NCBI RefSeq assembly: GCF_029714305.1
Contig: NZ_CP121647.1
Coordinates: forward strand, 1,942,501-2,006,500
Reading direction: 5' to 3'
DNA length: 64,000 bases
Origin: Bradyrhizobium sp. CB3481
GTDB taxonomy: Bacteria; Pseudomonadota; Alphaproteobacteria; Rhizobiales; Xanthobacteraceae
Both the position numbers and the translations under genes were made by a program. The notes beneath the pieces were generated by a model that ran no database searches, was not told where the DNA came from, and worked only from the letters and a program-made list of their open reading frames with translations. Each line of letters opens with the position of its first letter. The first letter of the stretch is position 1. Positions 15,669 to 24,497 of this stretch are shown here, piece after piece.

Positions 15669-16367
15669 TTAGTACGCCGCAAGCGGCCAATTGCCGATCA
15701 CACGAAATCGCTGGTCGGGTTCGTCCTGACGGAACAGCGCAATTCGATCGACCGCCAGGTCGCGCACACCGCTGTCCCGAAAGCGATCCCGCAGCATCGC
15801 GAGAATAGGGGCGTGCCGGCTGAGGTCCAGCCGGCCGGTAAGCGTCATGTGGAAGCGAAATTCCTCGAAGACGTAAGGATAGCCCCAGCGCTCGAGGTAG
15901 TCGCGCTGTTGCGGCGTCAGTTTGGACGGGTTGCGCCGGGCGCGATCCTCCTCCGTCAGCGGCGCACGGAACGGGTCGAACTCGCGGACGCAGTCGGCGG
16001 CGAGGCGTTCGAGATCGGCCGGCACCTCCGCAGGCACCAGCGCGATGAAGCCGCTGATGGCGCCGACGACGGGTTTGATCGCCGGAATGGCGCGGGGCGC
16101 GCCGGCAAAGGCGGCGCAGGCGGCCATCAGCTCGCTTTCGCTCTTGCCCGGTGCCAGCGCCATCGGCGGCTTCAGCGTGGCATGGAAGCCGTATTTGCGC
16201 GGATCCTGCGTCATCTCGCGCCACTCGGGCGGCAATCCCGTGTCACGCGGGAAGGGCACATCGGCGCCCTGATAAGCGTCATAGCCGAGCAGTTCTGCGC
16301 CAAAACGGTCGAGCGCGTTGCCAGGTTCGGGCGCAAAGTAAATCGCGTAGCGGGGATAGTTCACCAT
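15669..16367 (-). CDS. DUF1045 phosphonate-associated 2H phosphoesterase-like protein
   Basis: A 232-residue protein with the two His-x-Thr motifs of the 2H phosphoesterase superfamily: FHATL near residue 60 and FHMTL near residue 175. DUF1045 proteins are commonly encoded inside phosphonate (phn) clusters and are taken to act on a phosphorylated ribose intermediate, though I know of no settled reaction. It starts MVNYPRYAIYFAP, typical of the family, and has no signal peptide. It lies 21 bp after the phnM-like gene on the same strand, so both are probably one transcript. The stop is 12 bp from the convergent gene end. Confidence 0.85.
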   Translation of the reverse strand: MVNYPRYAIYFAPEPGNALDRFGAELLGYDAYQGADVPFPRDTGLPPEWREMTQDPRKYGFHATLKPPMALAPGKSESELMAACAAFAGAPRAIPAIKPVVGAISGFIALVPAEVPADLERLAADCVREFDPFRAPLTEEDRARRNPSKLTPQQRDYLERWGYPYVFEEFRFHMTLTGRLDLSRHAPILAMLRDRFRDSGVRDLAVDRIALFRQDEPDQRFRVIGNWPLAAY

Positions 16368-16388
16368 TGGCCGGACTTTAGTGACGCC

Positions 16389-17579
16389 TCACGCCGCCGC
16401 AACCGCCTTGCGCGATGCCGGGGCATGCACCAGGCGGCCGGCATCCGTCAGATGAGCCAGCCTGCCGCCGGCGATGACCGCGACAATACGCGGGCGCAGC
16501 GGCACTTCGTCATCCACCAGAATAAGATCGGCGCGGTGTCCCGTGGCGAGCCTGCCGCGATCGGCAAGGCCCGCAGCCTGTGCTGGCGCTGCCGAGATCA
16601 ACTGCCACGCCTGCGCCAGCGGCAGGATGCCGTCAACCGCCAGGCGGAAAGCCGCGAGCACGGGCGCCGGATAGTAATAGTCTGATGCCAGCACGCTGCA
16701 GAGGCCCTTTTCGATCATGTCGGCGGCCTTGGTCCACCCGGTGTGGCTGCCGCCGCGCACCACGTTGGGGGCGCCGAATACGATGAAGTCGCCCCCCGCG
16801 GCCGCCTCGCGGGCGGTTGCCTCGTTGACGGGAAACTCAGCGATCGTAACGCCCTGCGCGCGAAAGGCCTTTCGCATCTCGGGGCTGTCGTCGTCATGGG
16901 AGAGCATTTTGGCGCCGGCGGCCCGCGCCATCCCGGCAAGCCGCGAAATCGAGGCGGGCACCTCATCTGCGCGTGCAACGACGCGCTGCACCAGGTCGTC
17001 AAATGCCTCGCCGGACAGCCCGGTGCGCTCGACCATGCGGTTGCGCTTCTCCGGCTTGCTCAGGCTCGCCACCGTCGAATTCATGTGGTCGTTGAACGCG
17101 AACAGGTCGATGCGGCCCTCCGAGAGCCATTGTCCGATCTCGCCTTCGGCATCGAGATTGTAGGTCTCGTGGCGCAAATGGAAGCGGGTATCCGCCGCAA
17201 GCTTCGGCCTCAAGCTCTCCATCGCTTCAAGCAGCAGCCGCGCATTGTTGCGGCTGCGTAGCCCCGGCTCCCACGACCAGGTCGTGGCATGAAAAACGGT
17301 GGTGATGCCGTTGGCGATGGCCTGCCGGTCGCTGTCGGCAAGCGCGACATCAACCGGGAAATCAACGCCCGGGCGGGGCATCATCTGCCGTTCAAAGGCA
17401 TCGCCATGCAGATCGACGATGCCGGGCAGCACCAGGAGCCCGCGTGCATCGATGCCGATGGCGCCACGTCCGGGATCGCTTCCGATGGCACTGATGTCGC
17501 GGCTCGCAACATGAACCGAGGTTTCGACGAATTCTTCGCCTAGCAGGGCCTGGCCACCTTCAACAATGATGTCGGTCAC
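16389..17579 (-). CDS. phnM: PhnM-like amidohydrolase (paralogue 1)
   Basis: A 396-residue amidohydrolase of the PhnM family, which in the C-P lyase pathway removes diphosphate from alpha-D-ribose 1-methylphosphonate 5-triphosphate. Metal-ligand motifs are present: DLHGDAFERQ (about residue 58), LSHDDDSPE, FGAPNVVRGGSH and a C-terminal ASDYYYP. The second copy at 26885 has HTDHLE and SDYIPSS at the same places, so the two belong to different branches. The GTG at 17579 gives a normal family start; the frame extends to an ATG at 17675, but the extra 32 residues do not look like this family. It is divergent from phnC. Confidence 0.88.
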   Translation of the reverse strand: MTDIIVEGGQALLGEEFVETSVHVASRDISAIGSDPGRGAIGIDARGLLVLPGIVDLHGDAFERQMMPRPGVDFPVDVALADSDRQAIANGITTVFHATTWSWEPGLRSRNNARLLLEAMESLRPKLAADTRFHLRHETYNLDAEGEIGQWLSEGRIDLFAFNDHMNSTVASLSKPEKRNRMVERTGLSGEAFDDLVQRVVARADEVPASISRLAGMARAAGAKMLSHDDDSPEMRKAFRAQGVTIAEFPVNEATAREAAAGGDFIVFGAPNVVRGGSHTGWTKAADMIEKGLCSVLASDYYYPAPVLAAFRLAVDGILPLAQAWQLISAAPAQAAGLADRGRLATGHRADLILVDDEVPLRPRIVAVIAGGRLAHLTDAGRLVHAPASRKAVAAA

Positions 17580-17783
17580 GATGTCGCACTTTTTCGGTTG
17601 CTGCAAATAGGTCGGGCCGAAGCCGTCTCGGTCGGTTGGATCGATAGCTGCTTGCCGGCCATCCTCAATTTCCATGTGCGAGCGCTAAGGTCCGGACCAC
17701 GTCTTCAGCGGGATTGATGACAAAGCTATGACGCATCGATGACGGAGGAGCGGGCTGTGGACGGATCGTCGCATCGCAGCGGG

Positions 17784-17801
17784 CCGTCACACAACTGTAA
17801 A
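17784..17801 (+). promoter_or_regulatory. Candidate Pho box upstream of phnC
   Basis: Two PhoB-type half sites at 11-bp spacing, CCGTCAC then CTGTAAA, 36 bp before the phnC GTG start. The match to CTGTCAT-N4-CTGTCAT is imperfect (3 changes), so this is a suggestion supported by the known phosphate control of phn genes. Confidence 0.4.
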
Positions 17802-17836
17802 CTCGCTGCTTTAGCGGTCGAGCCAGAAGGACGCTA

Positions 17837-18664
17837 GTGGAGCATTGCATGCTGGTCGTGGAAGGTCTGACGTGTCGTTTCGGCAAAAAAGCCGCTGTCG
17901 ACAACGCGTCATTTTCGATTGCACCCGGCAGCTTTGTCGGCGTGATCGGCCGCTCCGGCGCCGGCAAGTCGACGCTTCTACGCATGATCAACCGCCTCGC
18001 GGATCCCTCTGAGGGCCGCATCCTGTTCGATGGCGTAGATGTCACGGCGCTGCGCGGCCGCGAGCTGCGGCAATGGCGCGCGCGCTCGGCCATGATCTTT
18101 CAGCAATTCAATCTGGTCGGCCGGCTCGATGTGCTCACCAATGTGTTGATGGGGCGGCTCGCCGAAATGCCGACGTGGCGCTCGCTCGCTCAACTCTGGC
18201 CCGAAGCCGACCGCGCGCTGGCGATGTCGGCACTGGAGCAGTTCGACATGGCACAGCTCGCCGCGCAGCGCGCCGACCAGCTTTCCGGCGGCCAGCAGCA
18301 GCGCGTGGCGATTGCGCGCGCGCTGGTGCAAGAGCCGGACATCATCCTGGCCGATGAGCCGATCGCCTCGCTCGATCCGCGCAATACCCGCATCGTCATG
18401 GATGCGCTGCTGCGCATCAACAAGCATTTCGGCATCACCGTCCTCTGCAACCTGCATTCGCTCGATCTGGCGCGCAGCTATTGCGACAGGCTGATCGGCA
18501 TGGCGGCAGGCCGGGTGGTGTTCGACGGCGCGCCCGCTGCATTGACGGACCATATCGCCCGCGAACTCTACGATCTCGAAGCCAATGACGTGATGGGTAG
18601 CTCGCCTGCGGGGGTGCCAGACGTTGCGGCCATTCCGGCGCTGGATACCGCCGCCGCGGCCTGA
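17837..18664 (+). CDS. phnC: Phosphonate ABC transporter ATP-binding protein PhnC
   Basis: A 275-residue ABC ATPase with Walker [10 protein letters not shown] (about residue 39), the Q-loop region [11 protein letters not shown], the signature LSGGQQQR, and Walker [13 protein letters not shown]. The [15 protein letters not shown] segment and the [15 protein letters not shown] end are typical of PhnC. It powers phosphonate import with PhnD and the two PhnE permeases that follow. The GTG at 17837 is preferred (AGAAGG at 17825-17830, 6 nt away); an ATG at 17849 is the alternative. It heads the phnCDEE transcript. Confidence 0.95.
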   Translation: MEHCMLVVEGLTCRFGKKAAVDNASFSIAPGSFVGVIGRSGAGKSTLLRMINRLADPSEGRILFDGVDVTALRGRELRQWRARSAMIFQQFNLVGRLDVLTNVLMGRLAEMPTWRSLAQLWPEADRALAMSALEQFDMAQLAAQRADQLSGGQQQRVAIARALVQEPDIILADEPIASLDPRNTRIVMDALLRINKHFGITVLCNLHSLDLARSYCDRLIGMAAGRVVFDGAPAALTDHIARELYDLEANDVMGSSPAGVPDVAAIPALDTAAAA

Positions 18665-18738
18665 GACCGATACATCAAGACAAGTAGCCGCTGCGTACTG
18701 CAGTCGGTCAAGGCGTAATCACAAACGAGAGGCAAACC

Positions 18739-19677
18739 ATGTTCAATCGTCGTATCGTGCTTGCCGGCGCAGCCGCGCTGGCCTTCAGCGCCACAACCGC
18801 TATTGCGCAGGACTGGAAAGGCAAATATCCGGAGCTGACCTTTGCGGTGGTCCCAGCCGAGAACGCCTCGGGTGTGACCGAGCGCTGGACACCGTTCGTG
18901 AACTATCTCTCCAAGGAACTCGGCGTAAAGGTGACGCTGCGCATCGCCAATGACTACGCTGCGGTCATCGAGGGGCAGCGCGCCGGCAATATCCACATCG
19001 CCAGCTACGGCTCGGCCTCGTTCGCGCGTGCCCGGCTGACCGCCGTCAAGAGCGACGCCTTTGCCAACGACATCAATGCCGATGGTTCGACCGGCTATTA
19101 CTCGGTGTTCTTCGTCAAGGCGTCGAGCCCGTACAAGACGATTGACGACGTCAAGGCCAAGAACCTCGGCCTTGTTGATCCGAACTCGACCTCCGGCAAC
19201 AACGTGCCGCGCTTCGAGCTCAACAAGCTGGGCGTTCCCGATGCCGAACAGTATTTCGGCAAGGTCGTCTTCACCGGCAGCCACGAGAACGCGATGCTGG
19301 CGCTGGCGCAGGGTACGGTCGACGTCGCCGCCAATCAGTGGACCTCCGATGACGACTCGACGCTTGCCCAGATGCTGCACAAGGGCATGCTGAAGAACGC
19401 CGACGGCTCGCCGATGAAAAAGGACGATTTCCGTATCGTCCACAAATCGGCGCCGATCATCAACGGCCCCTATGCCTACAATTCGGACCTGCCGGAAGAC
19501 CTGAAGGCGGCGATCGCGAAAGCATTCTTCGATGCACCGGCCAAGGACAAGGCCGCGTTCGATCGCCTCTCCGATGGCCAGAAGAAAGGCTTCCATCCCG
19601 CCACGACCAAGGATTGGGACGGCACGATCGAGCTGATCAAGTTCGTGGACGCCCTGCGCAAGAAGAAGGCGTCGTGA
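18739..19677 (+). CDS. phnD: Phosphonate ABC transporter substrate-binding protein PhnD
   Basis: A 312-residue periplasmic binding protein with a signal peptide (residues 1-23, cleavage after AIAQ). The segment VVPAENASGVTERWTPFVNYLSK, here only named in part, the AVIEGQRAGNIHIASYGSAS strand-helix and LGLVDPNSTSGNNVPRF are PhnD hallmarks that hold the phosphonate group. It captures phosphonates and passes them to PhnE. It lies 74 bp after phnC. A strong hairpin (19698-19720) follows it and can raise its level relative to the permeases. Confidence 0.95.
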   Translation: MFNRRIVLAGAAALAFSATTAIAQDWKGKYPELTFAVVPAENASGVTERWTPFVNYLSKELGVKVTLRIANDYAAVIEGQRAGNIHIASYGSASFARARLTAVKSDAFANDINADGSTGYYSVFFVKASSPYKTIDDVKAKNLGLVDPNSTSGNNVPRFELNKLGVPDAEQYFGKVVFTGSHENAMLALAQGTVDVAANQWTSDDDSTLAQMLHKGMLKNADGSPMKKDDFRIVHKSAPIINGPYAYNSDLPEDLKAAIAKAFFDAPAKDKAAFDRLSDGQKKGFHPATTKDWDGTIELIKFVDALRKKKAS

Positions 19678-19697
19678 TCGAAGGGTGATAAGGACTC

Positions 19698-19720
19698 GGC
19701 CGGGCGGCAACGACCCGGCC
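19698..19720 (+). terminator. Hairpin between phnD and phnE1 (attenuator or mRNA-stabilising)
   Basis: A perfect 7-bp stem GGCCGGG/CCCGGCC with a 9-nt loop in the 65-bp gap between phnD and phnE1, followed by ATTTCCTT. A partial terminator or a 3'-end protector of phnCD mRNA is likely, as often seen after binding-protein genes. Confidence 0.55.
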
Positions 19721-19742
19721 ATTTCCTTGGCTCCGACCCGAC

Positions 19743-20627
19743 ATGACCAGCGCCGTTTCCATTCTCCCCGAGCAGCAGCTTGCGAGCCTCAATGAGGCCT
19801 ATCGCATGGCGGTGCGGCGCAAGCGCCTGCGCGGGGTGTTTTCGGCCACCCTGTTTCTGGCTGCCCTTACGCTCGCCGCCATTGGTTCCGAAGTGAACCT
19901 GCGGACGCTCTTCACTTACTTCGGTAATTTTGTCAGCTATTTCGATCGCATCCTGACACTGGATGATCACACCAGGGTCTGGACCAATTTCGGCGAGTGG
20001 TTCTGGGGATGGCAGAAGTGGCTGAAGCTGCTCGGGGAAACTATCCTGATCAGCTATGTCGGGACGCTCGCCGGCGCGGTGCTGGCGTTCGGACTGAATT
20101 TCCTGGCCGCCGAAAATACCTCGCCTGCGCCGTGGCTGCGCTTCGTGGTCCGCCGCGCGCTGGAATTCGCCCGCACCGTGCCGGGCATCGTGTTTGCGCT
20201 GATCTTCGTCATCGCCTTCGGCCTTGGACCGATGGCCGGCGTGCTCGCGATTGCGATCCATTCGACCGGCGCGCTTGGAAAGCTGTTTTCCGAGATCGTG
20301 GAAAATGTCGACATGAAGCCGGTCGAGGGCGTGCGTTCCACCGGCGCAAGCTGGCTCTCCTGCATGCGCTTTGCCGTGCTGCCGCAGGTCACCGCGGGCT
20401 ATGCGAGCTACGCGCTGTTGCGCTTTGAGATCAATGTCCGCGAGGCGTCGGTGATGGGTTTTGTCGGTGCTGGCGGCATCGGTCAGGAACTCGTCGTCGC
20501 CATCAGGAAGTTCTATTATTCCGACGTCAGCGCAATCCTCATCACCATCATCGTCACGGTATTCCTGATCGACATCGCGACCGGCTGGATGCGCGCGAAA
20601 TTGTTCGGCGGGGAGGCACGGACATGA
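19743..20627 (+). CDS. phnE: Phosphonate ABC transporter permease PhnE (copy 1)
   Basis: A 294-residue inner-membrane permease with about six membrane segments and the EAA loop around GVRSTGASWLSCMRFAVLPQ, which docks on PhnC. The region LEFARTVPGIVFALIFVIAFG is typical for PhnE. It pairs with the second permease, whose gene overlaps it by 4 bp (ATGA at 20624). Two different PhnE subunits in one transporter are common in rhizobia, in contrast to the single PhnE of E. coli. Confidence 0.93.
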   Translation: MTSAVSILPEQQLASLNEAYRMAVRRKRLRGVFSATLFLAALTLAAIGSEVNLRTLFTYFGNFVSYFDRILTLDDHTRVWTNFGEWFWGWQKWLKLLGETILISYVGTLAGAVLAFGLNFLAAENTSPAPWLRFVVRRALEFARTVPGIVFALIFVIAFGLGPMAGVLAIAIHSTGALGKLFSEIVENVDMKPVEGVRSTGASWLSCMRFAVLPQVTAGYASYALLRFEINVREASVMGFVGAGGIGQELVVAIRKFYYSDVSAILITIIVTVFLIDIATGWMRAKLFGGEART

Positions 20628-21472
20628 CACGGCTGCCGTCTGAAGATCACGCCAAGTTGCGACAGCGATACCCCGAGGTGTTCGATCGGCCTGCGTCATC
20701 GCGGCTGGCGACACCGCTTATGATAGCGCTGGCGCTGGCGATCTTCATTTTCGGCTTGGTGGATCTCGATTTCTCGCCGTCACGGCTGATCGCCGGGATC
20801 AGCCAACTTGGCTGGATCATCCTGATGATGCTGCCGCCTGATCCCGGATCTTCGCTGCCGGCCTATCTCGCCGCCCTTGGCGAGACGATCTCCATCGCGC
20901 TGCTCGGCACCACTATCGCAGCGGTCGCCGCGCTGCCGGTCGGCCTGCTCGCGGCAAGGAACGTCGTGCCGTCCATCATCTTCCGTTTCCCGGTGCGACG
21001 CTTTCTGGATTCGATCCGCGGCGTCGATACGCTGATCTGGGCGCTGGTCTGGATCAACGTCGTCGGGCTTGGACCATTTGCCGGCGTGCTCGCAATTGCG
21101 ATCGCGGACTTCGGCGCCTTCGGAAAACTGTTTTCGGAGGCGATCGAGGCCGCGGACCGCAAGGAAGTGGAGGGCATCCGTGCTGCCGGGGGCGGCAAGC
21201 TGCACGAAATCCGCTTCGGGCTGATGCCGCAGGTGCTGCCCGTCATTGCGGGGCAGGTGCTGTACTTCATCGAATCCAATACGCGTTCGGCGACTATTAT
21301 CGGTATCGTCGGCGCAGGTGGCATCGGCCTGCAACTCGCCGAGCAAATCCGCGTGCTGGAATGGCAGAAGGTCTCATTCCTGATCCTGATGATCCTGGTG
21401 GCGGTCGCCGCCATCGACTGGATCTCGAACCGCTTGCGCTTTGCCATTATCGGCCGGCGCGCCGTCGCCTGA
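20624..21472 (+). CDS. phnE: Phosphonate ABC transporter permease PhnE (copy 2)
   Basis: A 282-residue permease with the same fold as copy 1. Hydrophobic segments start near residue 25, and the EAA loop is GIRAAGGGKLHEIRFGLMPQ. It shares the LIWALVWINVVGLGPFAGVLAIAI pattern (family-wide) with PhnE proteins. Its start overlaps the stop of copy 1. The gene ends 3 bp before the end of the convergent phnF gene, so there is no room for a separate terminator between them. Confidence 0.93.
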   Translation: MTRLPSEDHAKLRQRYPEVFDRPASSRLATPLMIALALAIFIFGLVDLDFSPSRLIAGISQLGWIILMMLPPDPGSSLPAYLAALGETISIALLGTTIAAVAALPVGLLAARNVVPSIIFRFPVRRFLDSIRGVDTLIWALVWINVVGLGPFAGVLAIAIADFGAFGKLFSEAIEAADRKEVEGIRAAGGGKLHEIRFGLMPQVLPVIAGQVLYFIESNTRSATIIGIVGAGGIGLQLAEQIRVLEWQKVSFLILMILVAVAAIDWISNRLRFAIIGRRAVA

Positions 21473-21475
21473 ACG

Positions 21476-22201
21476 TCAGCTCTCCACCAGGAACTGCACC
21501 CGTTCGGCGGCAAAGCGCACATGCTTTGTGACCAGCGGCCGTCCCTCGATATCGACGTCGGTCGAATCGACGATGAGGATCGGACGGCCGAGGGCGAGGT
21601 CCAGGCGCGCGGCGTCGGTGGCGTCGACAATGCCGGCGGTGATCCGGGTTGAATCGCGGCGATAATCGCGAATCCCGTAATGGGCCAGCAGTTTTGTCAT
21701 GGAGCGCGCGGCAGCGTAGACGCGCCCCGCCTCGGGGAATCGCTCGGCTGACAGCCAATGCGTGCCGACGCAGATCGGCGCACGGTCGGCCAGGCGCAAC
21801 GCTTCGATCCGGACCAGCGGCGCGCCGGTCTTGAGGCTAAGCTCGCGCGCTAACTCGCGGCCGGCGATTTCTTCCGAAGCCTCGATCATTTGCCCGCGCG
21901 GCTCGTGTCCGCTGGCGCCGACAATCTCGGAAAATCGCGTGCGCGAGCGCAGGGGATAGGCGAGGCGCGGCGCCTCGACATAGGTGCCGCTGCCGCGTTC
22001 GGCGCGTACCAACCCGCGCTCGGCGAGCGCCGCCAGCGCCCGCCGCACGGTGTGGCGGTTGACGCGGTAAATGTCGGCGATCTCCATCTCGCCCGGCAGC
22101 TTCTCGCCCGCGGCGAAGCGGCCGTCGGCGATGCCGCGCTCAATACCGTCGGCAACCTGGCGCCACAGCGCCACGCCGGATGCGCCATCCTGGATGCTCA
22201 T
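21476..22201 (-). CDS. phnF: Phosphonate regulator PhnF (GntR/HutC family)
   Basis: A 241-residue GntR-family repressor. Residues 8-75 are the winged HTH (GEMEIADIYRVNRHTVRRALAALAER, given within limits of the motif), and residues 95-235 are a UTRA ligand domain. The RFSEIVGASGHEPRG segment is typical of PhnF. It is transcribed away from phnG, and a large palindrome (22274-22303) lies in between, so self-control and control of phnG-N are expected. The ligand is presumably a phosphonate or a pathway intermediate. The ATG at 22201 begins directly ahead of the HTH domain. Confidence 0.93.
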   Translation of the reverse strand: MSIQDGASGVALWRQVADGIERGIADGRFAAGEKLPGEMEIADIYRVNRHTVRRALAALAERGLVRAERGSGTYVEAPRLAYPLRSRTRFSEIVGASGHEPRGQMIEASEEIAGRELARELSLKTGAPLVRIEALRLADRAPICVGTHWLSAERFPEAGRVYAAARSMTKLLAHYGIRDYRRDSTRITAGIVDATDAARLDLALGRPILIVDSTDVDIEGRPLVTKHVRFAAERVQFLVES

Positions 22202-22273
22202 GTCGTGCCGGGGCCTGAAGCGGACATTGGAAATATCATCGCGGTGTCACGAAACGGTCATTTGCCTTGACTA

Positions 22274-22303
22274 TCAAGTTGTCTATTATCATAGACAACT
22301 TGA
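22274..22303. promoter_or_regulatory. Probable PhnF operator (13-bp-arm palindrome)
   Basis: A perfect inverted repeat with arms TCAAGTTGTCTAT and ATAGACAACTTGA and a 4-bp centre. It lies in the 118-bp gap between divergent phnF and phnG. A TTGACT hexamer (22267-22272), possibly a -35 element for phnG, abuts it, so a bound dimer would block that promoter. GntR/HutC regulators bind such sites. Confidence 0.8.
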
Positions 22304-22319
22304 ATCGGGAAGACCGGGA

Positions 22320-22781
22320 ATGGGGATGACGGCGGAAGGCGGAATGGAAGCACGGCGCAAGGGAGCGATGACGGTGCTGGTGCATTCGGATGCCGCTGAC
22401 ATCGCCGAGCGGCTCGGCGCCATCGATGTTCCCGCGCATCAATTGTTGCGCGAGCCGGAGAGCGGCCTCGTGATGGTGCGTGGCCGCATCGGCGGCGATG
22501 GCGCGCCGTTCAATCTCGGGGAAGCCACGGTATCGCGCGCCGCGGTTCGGCTTGCGAGCGGGGAAGTGGGATTCGGCTACACGCTCGGACGCGATCTCGA
22601 AAAGGCGCGGATGATTGCGCTGTGCGACGCCCTGGTGCAGTCGCCAGAATTCGCTGATGCGGTCGAGGCGAGTGTGTTGGCGCCGCTGCGGACGGCCATG
22701 CACGCCCGGCGCGGCCGGCGGTCCGCAGAAGCGGCGGCGACGCGCGTTGACTTTTACACAATGGTGCGCGGTGAGGGATAA
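22320..22781 (+). CDS. phnG: C-P lyase subunit PhnG
   Basis: A 153-residue subunit of the PhnGHIJ core complex, which makes ribose 1-methylphosphonate 5-triphosphate and supports the PhnJ radical step. Conserved features seen are HQLLREPESGLVMVRGRIGGDG, in part, the FNLGEATVSRAAVRL segment and GYTLGRDLEKARMIALCDAL. Of three in-frame ATGs (22320, 22326, 22344) the first gives the length usual for the family. It heads the phnG-N operon behind the PhnF operator and stops 3 bp before phnH. Confidence 0.93.
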   Translation: MGMTAEGGMEARRKGAMTVLVHSDAADIAERLGAIDVPAHQLLREPESGLVMVRGRIGGDGAPFNLGEATVSRAAVRLASGEVGFGYTLGRDLEKARMIALCDALVQSPEFADAVEASVLAPLRTAMHARRGRRSAEAAATRVDFYTMVRGEG

Positions 22782-22784
22782 TCG

Positions 22785-23390
22785 ATGGTGACGGTCGCCG
22801 AGCTCCCGGCAGGATTTGCGGACAAGGTGTTGTCGGCGCAATCCACATTCCGTTCCGTGATGGACGCGATGGCGCGCCCGGGCACCGTGCAACATATTCG
22901 CGCCGTCGCGGGTACGCCGGCGCCACTGATGCGCGGCACGGCTGCAATTGCGCTCGCGCTATTCGACCACGATACGCCGATCTGGCTTGACCGAACGATG
23001 TCGGCGATGCCGGAAGTCGGCAAATGGCTGAAATTCCATACCGGTACGCCCGTGATAGCGGACTCTTCCGCGAGCAGTTTTGCCCTGATTGGCAACGCAA
23101 GGGATGTTCCGCCGCTGGATCGCTTCGCGCTCGGCAGCAACGAATATCCGGACCGTTCCACCACGCTGATCGTGCAAATCGACAGTCTGACCTCGGGACC
23201 GGCCTATGAATTGGCCGGCCCGGGCATCGACGGCACGGCCGTGCTGCAGGCGACGGTTTCCGGAAACCTGTTCGAGCAACGCGCCATCAACGCCGCGCTG
23301 TTTCCGCGGGGCATCGACGTCGTGCTGGTGCATGACGAGGCCGTTGTCGCCATTCCCCGAACCACGCGGCTCGCCGCGCACGGAGGCTGA
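22785..23390 (+). CDS. phnH: C-P lyase subunit PhnH
   Basis: A 201-residue subunit with the start of the family: GFADKVLSAQSTFRSVMDAMA, followed by ARPGTV and ALALFDHDTPIWL. PhnH forms a dimer that resembles a PLP-enzyme fold without the cofactor and sits in the PhnGHIJ core. It is tightly packed between phnG (3 bp) and phnI (3 bp). The C-terminus FPRGIDVVLVHDEAVVAIPRTT matches the family ending. There is nothing unusual in it. Confidence 0.93.
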   Translation: MVTVAELPAGFADKVLSAQSTFRSVMDAMARPGTVQHIRAVAGTPAPLMRGTAAIALALFDHDTPIWLDRTMSAMPEVGKWLKFHTGTPVIADSSASSFALIGNARDVPPLDRFALGSNEYPDRSTTLIVQIDSLTSGPAYELAGPGIDGTAVLQATVSGNLFEQRAINAALFPRGIDVVLVHDEAVVAIPRTTRLAAHGG

Positions 23391-23393
23391 CCT

Positions 23394-24497
23394 ATGTATG
23401 TAGCCGTCAAAGGCGGGGAACGGGCTATCGAGAATGCCCATCGCCTGCTGGCGCATGAGCGGCGCGGCGATCGCGATGTTCCCGAGATATCGCTGTCGCA
23501 GATCTCCGAGCAGCTCAGCCTCGGCGTCGATCGCGTCATGACCGAGGGATCGCTTTATGACCGGGAGCTGGCGGCGCTTGCGATCAAACAGGCGCGCGGC
23601 GACCTGATCGAGGCGATCTTTCTGGTGCGCGCCTTCCGCGCCACCTTGCCGCGCTTCGGAGCGACCGAGCCCGTCGACACCGGCACCATGCAGGTCCGCC
23701 GCCGCATTTCCTCGACCTTCAAGGATATTCCGGGTGGTCAGGTGCTCGGGCCGACATTCGACTACACCCACCGCCTGCTGGATCCGCAGCTTGCCGAAGG
23801 CAGCATGCCCGAAGCGCCGGTTACGGCCGAGCCGCTGGCAGCGATGCCGCGCGTCACCGACATTTTGGGACGTGACGGCCTGATCGAATCCTCGCCGAAA
23901 GCCGATGGCGATGCGCCGGTCGGCGACCTGACCCGCGAGCCGCTGAGTTTTCCCGCCGACCGCGATCTCCGCCTCCAGAATCTCGCACGCGCCGACGAAG
24001 GTTTTCTGCTCGCGCTCGGCTATTCGACCCAGCGCGGTTATGGCCGCAGCCATCCCTTCGCCGGCGAGATCCGCTTCGGCGAGGTCGAGGTCGAGTTCTT
24101 TGCCGAGGACGCCGGCTTTGCCGTGCCGCTGGGTTCGATTCCGATGACGGAATGCCAGATGGTCAACCAGTTCAAGGGCTCGGCGACGGAAGCGCCGTGC
24201 TTCACCCGCGGCTACGGGCTCGCCTTCGGGCAGAGCGAGCGCAAGACCATGTCGATGGCGCTGGTCGACCGCTCCTTGCGCGCACGCGAGCTTTCGGAGG
24301 AGGTCAAGGCCCCGGCGCAAGACGAGGAGTTCGTCATGTCGCATTCCGACAATGTGCAGTCGACCGGCTTCGTCGAGCATCTCAAGCTGCCGCATTACGT
24401 CGACTTCCAGTCCGAGCTTGGCCTACTGCGCAAGCTGCGGGCGGAGTTTTTCGAAGCCGCCGCGCGCGCCGAACCCTTGCAGGAGGCCGCGGAGTGA
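23394..24497 (+). CDS. phnI: C-P lyase subunit PhnI (nucleosidase)
   Basis: A 367-residue PhnI. The MYVAVKGGERAIENAHRLLA opening and the central ATLPRFGATEPVDT and RRISSTFKDIPGGQ segments are diagnostic. The HSDNVQSTGFVEHLKLPHYVDFQ region near the C-terminus is also conserved. PhnI displaces adenine from ATP with the phosphonate, aided by PhnG and PhnL. Its stop codon overlaps the phnJ GTG start (GTGA). The length matches the E. coli protein closely. Confidence 0.95.
   Translation: MYVAVKGGERAIENAHRLLAHERRGDRDVPEISLSQISEQLSLGVDRVMTEGSLYDRELAALAIKQARGDLIEAIFLVRAFRATLPRFGATEPVDTGTMQVRRRISSTFKDIPGGQVLGPTFDYTHRLLDPQLAEGSMPEAPVTAEPLAAMPRVTDILGRDGLIESSPKADGDAPVGDLTREPLSFPADRDLRLQNLARADEGFLLALGYSTQRGYGRSHPFAGEIRFGEVEVEFFAEDAGFAVPLGSIPMTECQMVNQFKGSATEAPCFTRGYGLAFGQSERKTMSMALVDRSLRARELSEEVKAPAQDEEFVMSHSDNVQSTGFVEHLKLPHYVDFQSELGLLRKLRAEFFEAAARAEPLQEAAE

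Noticed and set aside
22959..24395. A 478-codon minus-strand frame
   Set aside because: Opposite phnH and phnI; no domain signature.
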